Positions 14,225 through 16,899 of a stretch of 16,899 nucleotides of DNA are shown here, one piece after another. The notes under the pieces are model-generated. The model was not told the DNA's origin. It did not search any database and saw only the letters and a list, made by a program, of their open reading frames with translations. Source of the DNA: JAGOBX01 sp017999075 [NCBI: Candidatus Babelota bacterium] (lineage in GTDB: Bacteria; JAGOBX01); the NCBI GenBank assembly GCA_017999075.1, contig JAGOBX010000018.1, positions 1-16,899 of the forward strand. Reading direction: 5' to 3'. The position numbers and the translations under genes were made by a program. Numbering within the stretch: the first letter of the stretch is position 1; each line of letters opens with the position of its first letter.

Positions 14225-15528
14225 TCTAAAAATTTTTTTATATAATCAGCAGCTGAATTTTTAAATGTTTGAAATTCTGATTCGGAAACTTTAAATTTCT
14301 GCAGCTTAAATTTTTTTATAATATCGTCAAACACATCAATGAAATAATCTATTTGATTTTCTGTATGAGTTGCATTTATCGTACATCTGATACGTTCATT
14401 GCCTCTTGCTACAGCAGGTCCTCCGACAGCATTACATATTATGCCGTTTTTATAAAGATAAGATTCGATTTCAAAAGCTTTTTTTTCGTTACCTATTATT
14501 ACAGGGATTATTTGAGAATATCTGTGTGGAACATTTGCGCCGATTTTAATCAGTCCGGTTAAGAATCTATCGACATTTTTCCATAACTGTTTTCTGAGGC
14601 GGGGTTCTTTATCCGCAATTCTAATAGTTTCAATTAGTCCGGCAGCCTCATCAGCAGGAAGACCTGAAGTGAAATAATATGTTGAAGCGTTTATTTTCAT
14701 CATATCGACCACTTCTTTTTTTGCTGAAACAAACCCGCCTAATCCTCCGAACGCTTTACTCAAAGTTCCCATTTTTATTTCGATTTTATCAGAAACGCTG
14801 AAATGTTCAGCTATGCCTCTGCCTGTTTTTCCCCAGACTCCTGTGCCATGAGCATCGTCGATCATAACAGCGGCTCTGTATTTTTGAGATAATTCTGAGA
14901 TTTTATCAAGATGAGCTATATCTCCATCCATACTGAATACAGAATCAGTAATAATGAAAAGTATTTTATTCTTATTATTTTTGAGTATATCAGATAAATG
15001 ATTCACATCATTGTGCCGGTACTTTATAAAATTAGCCCGGGATAGTTTTATTCCCATGCGGATGCTCCAATGATTTAATTCGTCTCCTACTATTAGAGTT
15101 TCTGGAGGGTTTTTTTTGAAAGTTTTTCCATAGAAAAGTTTGGTATAAAAATCAATGTCGGTTAAAGCTGATATAGCTCCGACATTTGCCATTAATCCTG
15201 TTGCAAACGTTATAGTATCTTCGGAATTTTTATATTTTGAAATTGTATCTTCGAGTTTTTCCAATACATCCAGGTTGCCTCCGAGTCTTCTTGATTCACA
15301 TGTTCCTATTCCATGTTTAATCAGAGCATTTTGCGCTGCTTTAATAACTTCAGGCCTTTTACTCAATCCGAGATAGTTGTTTGAACAAAAACAAATATAT
15401 TTTTTTTTATTGATAACAGTTTCAGGATCAGCAAGTTTTTCTATCACAATATCATGATGAGCTAATCCTTTTTTTTGAAGCCAGCGGTAATTGTCGATAT
15501 AATTTTGTATCAGTAATGAATTTTTCAT
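14221..15528 (-). CDS. Alpha-oxoamine synthase family PLP enzyme (BioF/Kbl/serine palmitoyltransferase-like)
   Basis: 435 residues. This fold-type I PLP family condenses an amino acid with an acyl-CoA or acyl-ACP, releasing CO2. Visible residues: CFCSNNYLGLSKRPEVI (46-62), G75-T-CESRRLGG, the PLP-stacking H153 in DELNHWS, D224-D-A-H227 and the Schiff-base K258 in GTLSKAFGGLGG. An insertion of about 15 residues (DFYTKLFYGKTFKKN) precedes H153, and there is a C-terminal extension of about 30 residues. BioF would make 8-amino-7-oxononanoate, Kbl would make 2-amino-3-ketobutyrate, and SPT would make 3-ketosphinganine. No biotin or threonine-dehydrogenase genes are nearby, while a coupled SDR follows, which favours a ketone-reducing lipid-base route, though weakly. 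It is first in a three-gene unit behind an extended -10 promoter. Confidence 0.93.
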   Translation of the reverse strand: MKNSLLIQNYIDNYRWLQKKGLAHHDIVIEKLADPETVINKKKYICFCSNNYLGLSKRPEVIKAAQNALIKHGIGTCESRRLGGNLDVLEKLEDTISKYKNSEDTITFATGLMANVGAISALTDIDFYTKLFYGKTFKKNPPETLIVGDELNHWSIRMGIKLSRANFIKYRHNDVNHLSDILKNNKNKILFIITDSVFSMDGDIAHLDKISELSQKYRAAVMIDDAHGTGVWGKTGRGIAEHFSVSDKIEIKMGTLSKAFGGLGGFVSAKKEVVDMMKINASTYYFTSGLPADEAAGLIETIRIADKEPRLRKQLWKNVDRFLTGLIKIGANVPHRYSQIIPVIIGNEKKAFEIESYLYKNGIICNAVGGPAVARGNERIRCTINATHTENQIDYFIDVFDDIIKKFKLQKFKVSESEFQTFKNSAADYIKKFLE

Positions 15529-15562
15529 AATTAAATAAAGAACAAATAAATTAGTATAAAAA

Positions 15563-15571
15563 ATTATAACA
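15563..15571 (-). promoter_or_regulatory. Extended -10 promoter for the alpha-oxoamine synthase operon
   Basis: On the - strand, TGT-TATAAT: a perfect -10 box (15568-15563) with the TG of an extended -10. The -35 region at the right distance is poor, as expected for this promoter type. Transcription would begin about 28 nt before the start codon at 15528. No Shine-Dalgarno is seen in the leader. Confidence 0.55.
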
Positions 15572-15588
15572 AAAATAAAATATTTTTA

Positions 15589-16899
15589 TTATTTTATTAT
15601 AATACCTTTTGTTTTAACGTTTTCGTTAAAATCAGATATTTTAAAGGTAACAGTCGAGCCAGATAACCGTTCAGAATTTAAAATAAATTTTTCTGTTTTT
15701 GAATCAAAAATATTATCAATCGGATACAATTTTTTCCAATCGGAAGAATTAATTGAATATTCGCAGGATTTAATTATATTATATTCGTCAGAAGCGGTAA
15801 TACTGATTTTTTCTTTTGAATTATCTATTTTAACATCGGGTTCTGTATTATCAAGAATAATTTCTTCTGAAATTATTTCATCAGAAAGCGGGTCAGAAGG
15901 ATTATCCAGGATATCAGTAGATATGACTTTAAAAATATATTTTCCGTCAGGAAAATATAAAGTATTCCAATTGTAATAATTTTTAGTATAATGTTTATCA
16001 AATTTTAGTTTAACCCAATCCCCAGATTCATATTTATAAAAAATATCATGTAAAAGTTTATCTCCGTTAGGATCTGAAACTGACCATCTTATATTGTAAG
16101 AATTCGAGGCATTCATTTGAAAATTAGGCTGAACCTGCTGCTGATTTTGAAAACTTTCAACTGCTTCCATAACCATCTCCTCATTCATCATATTCGGGTG
16201 AGAAGCCTGCTGAATTCTGCTGGATTGCCTGGAAGATTGCCTTGATTTAGAATCTTTAGGTTTATTGGACAAAGACGATATATTGATTGATTTTATTATA
16301 GGTTTCAGATTTAATTGAGTATAAGGTACTGTGATTTTTTTTAATTCTGATGATTCAGTCAGGAATTTTATTTTATATTGAAAATATCTGTTTTCACGGC
16401 TATTCGAGGAAGAATTCCATTCAGTCCACAAATCATTAATTTTATTTGTATTTCCTGTTCTGAAAGTGTATTCTATTTTTCCTGAATATTCAATTTCAGG
16501 AGTTCCAGCCGAAGCTTTGTATCCCAAATCGATTATATCAGATATATATTCGAAAATTTTTTCAGAATGGTTTGGTTCATATAATTTTGAAGGGTTGGAC
16601 ACTGCGATAAAAGAAGGCTGCCCTGACAGATCAAAGCATATTTTCTGAAGTTTTCCAGATTTATTTTTAAAAATAAGATAATAATCTTTTCCTGAAACTT
16701 TATAGACTGAGTTGTTTTTTCCTGAAACAGAATAAAAATTATTGTTATTATCAATTTGAAAATCTAATATAAAATCATTTTTAAACTCAGCAATAGAAAT
16801 TTTATAAGATTCTCCTACTTCGTAAATTGTGCCGCTTTTATAATTATTTTTTTGAAAACGGTTTATTTTATCGGATTTATTTTTTATTTTTTGAATAAT
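15589..16899 (-). CDS. Large probable exported protein, C-terminal part (propeller-like + beta-domain modules), 5' partial
   Basis: 436 residues visible. The frame is open to the window edge, so the start and any signal peptide are missing; the internal GTG at 16602 is not the start. Visible residues 22-97 read like propeller blades (GTIYEVGE, FILDFQIDNNNNFYSVSG, SVYKVSGK). Residues 135-205 form a beta-rich domain (KIEYTFRTGNTNKINDLWTEW). A Gln/Ser-rich linker follows (about 215-265, RQSSRQSSRIQQ, FQNQQQVQPNFQ). Next comes IRWSVSDPNGDKLLHDIFYK ... WNTLYFPDGKYIFKVISTD ... DNTEPDV, and a final Ig-like stretch. From memory, this C-terminal order resembles WD40/propeller proteins annotated in Acidobacteriota and related lineages. 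It ends 60 nt upstream of the synthase start, on the same strand, but a promoter lies between. Role unknown, perhaps surface-associated. Confidence 0.75.
   Translation of the reverse strand: MIQKIKNKSDKINRFQKNNYKSGTIYEVGESYKISIAEFKNDFILDFQIDNNNNFYSVSGKNNSVYKVSGKDYYLIFKNKSGKLQKICFDLSGQPSFIAVSNPSKLYEPNHSEKIFEYISDIIDLGYKASAGTPEIEYSGKIEYTFRTGNTNKINDLWTEWNSSSNSRENRYFQYKIKFLTESSELKKITVPYTQLNLKPIIKSINISSLSNKPKDSKSRQSSRQSSRIQQASHPNMMNEEMVMEAVESFQNQQQVQPNFQMNASNSYNIRWSVSDPNGDKLLHDIFYKYESGDWVKLKFDKHYTKNYYNWNTLYFPDGKYIFKVISTDILDNPSDPLSDEIISEEIILDNTEPDVKIDNSKEKISITASDEYNIIKSCEYSINSSDWKKLYPIDNIFDSKTEKFILNSERLSGSTVTFKISDFNENVKTKGIIIK

Noticed and set aside
16533-16754. 73-residue - strand open frame at the right edge
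   Set aside because: It is a shifted frame over the large partial gene, which is open through the same region with better amino-acid composition.

Overview
This AT-rich bacterial window has two parts, divided by a tRNA-Leu gene at 9358..9444. The left part (1..9357) looks like an accessory defence or genomic island. The right part (9445..16899) looks like ordinary chromosome. There is no rRNA or other firm taxonomic marker. The right-hand genes are a GAF/HD-GYP regulator, a GT4 glycosyltransferase, an alpha-oxoamine synthase, and a surface-type protein with a C-terminal module that I recall from Acidobacteriota and related uncultured phyla. Together they suggest an uncultured, probably Gram-negative, low-GC bacterium. 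I do not assign a phylum.

Left part, all on the + strand. It opens with hsdS, whose first few codons lie outside the window. Its two target-recognition domains are almost copies of each other. A small GxxExxY-family gene follows, flanked by two direct repeats that each fold into a hairpin. Next come hsdR and radC, then a stand-alone protein with a PD-(D/E)xK-like nuclease signature behind its own sigma70-type promoter. Last is a translationally coupled pair: a RhuM-family protein and a divergent protein resembling Fe-S uracil-DNA glycosylases. hsdM is not in the window and is presumably upstream of hsdS. The tRNA-Leu(CAA) gene reads leftward, so its 3' end faces the island. Short tandem repeats lie just beyond that end, the usual layout of a tRNA-associated integration site. 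No integrase is visible.

Right part. On the + strand, a GAF/HD-GYP probable cyclic-di-GMP phosphodiesterase overlaps a GT4 glycosyltransferase by 8 bp. Converging on it from the - strand is a tight three-gene unit: an alpha-oxoamine synthase, an NADPH-type short-chain dehydrogenase (4-bp overlap), and an HI0933/YhiN-type flavoprotein (12-nt gap). The unit sits behind an extended -10 promoter. Condensation to an amino-ketone followed by ketone reduction is the logic of long-chain-base (sphingolipid-like) synthesis, but the substrates are not shown by sequence. At the right edge is the C-terminal part of a large probable exported protein, with propeller-like sequence followed by beta-rich domains. 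Its start is outside the window.

The observations most worth a second look are: the hairpin-repeat-bounded GxxExxY cassette inside the hsd operon; the pseudo-symmetric HsdS; the RhuM + glycosylase-like pair with a perfect 27-bp palindrome inside rhuM; the unassigned nuclease-like gene; and the tRNA-proximal tandem repeats.
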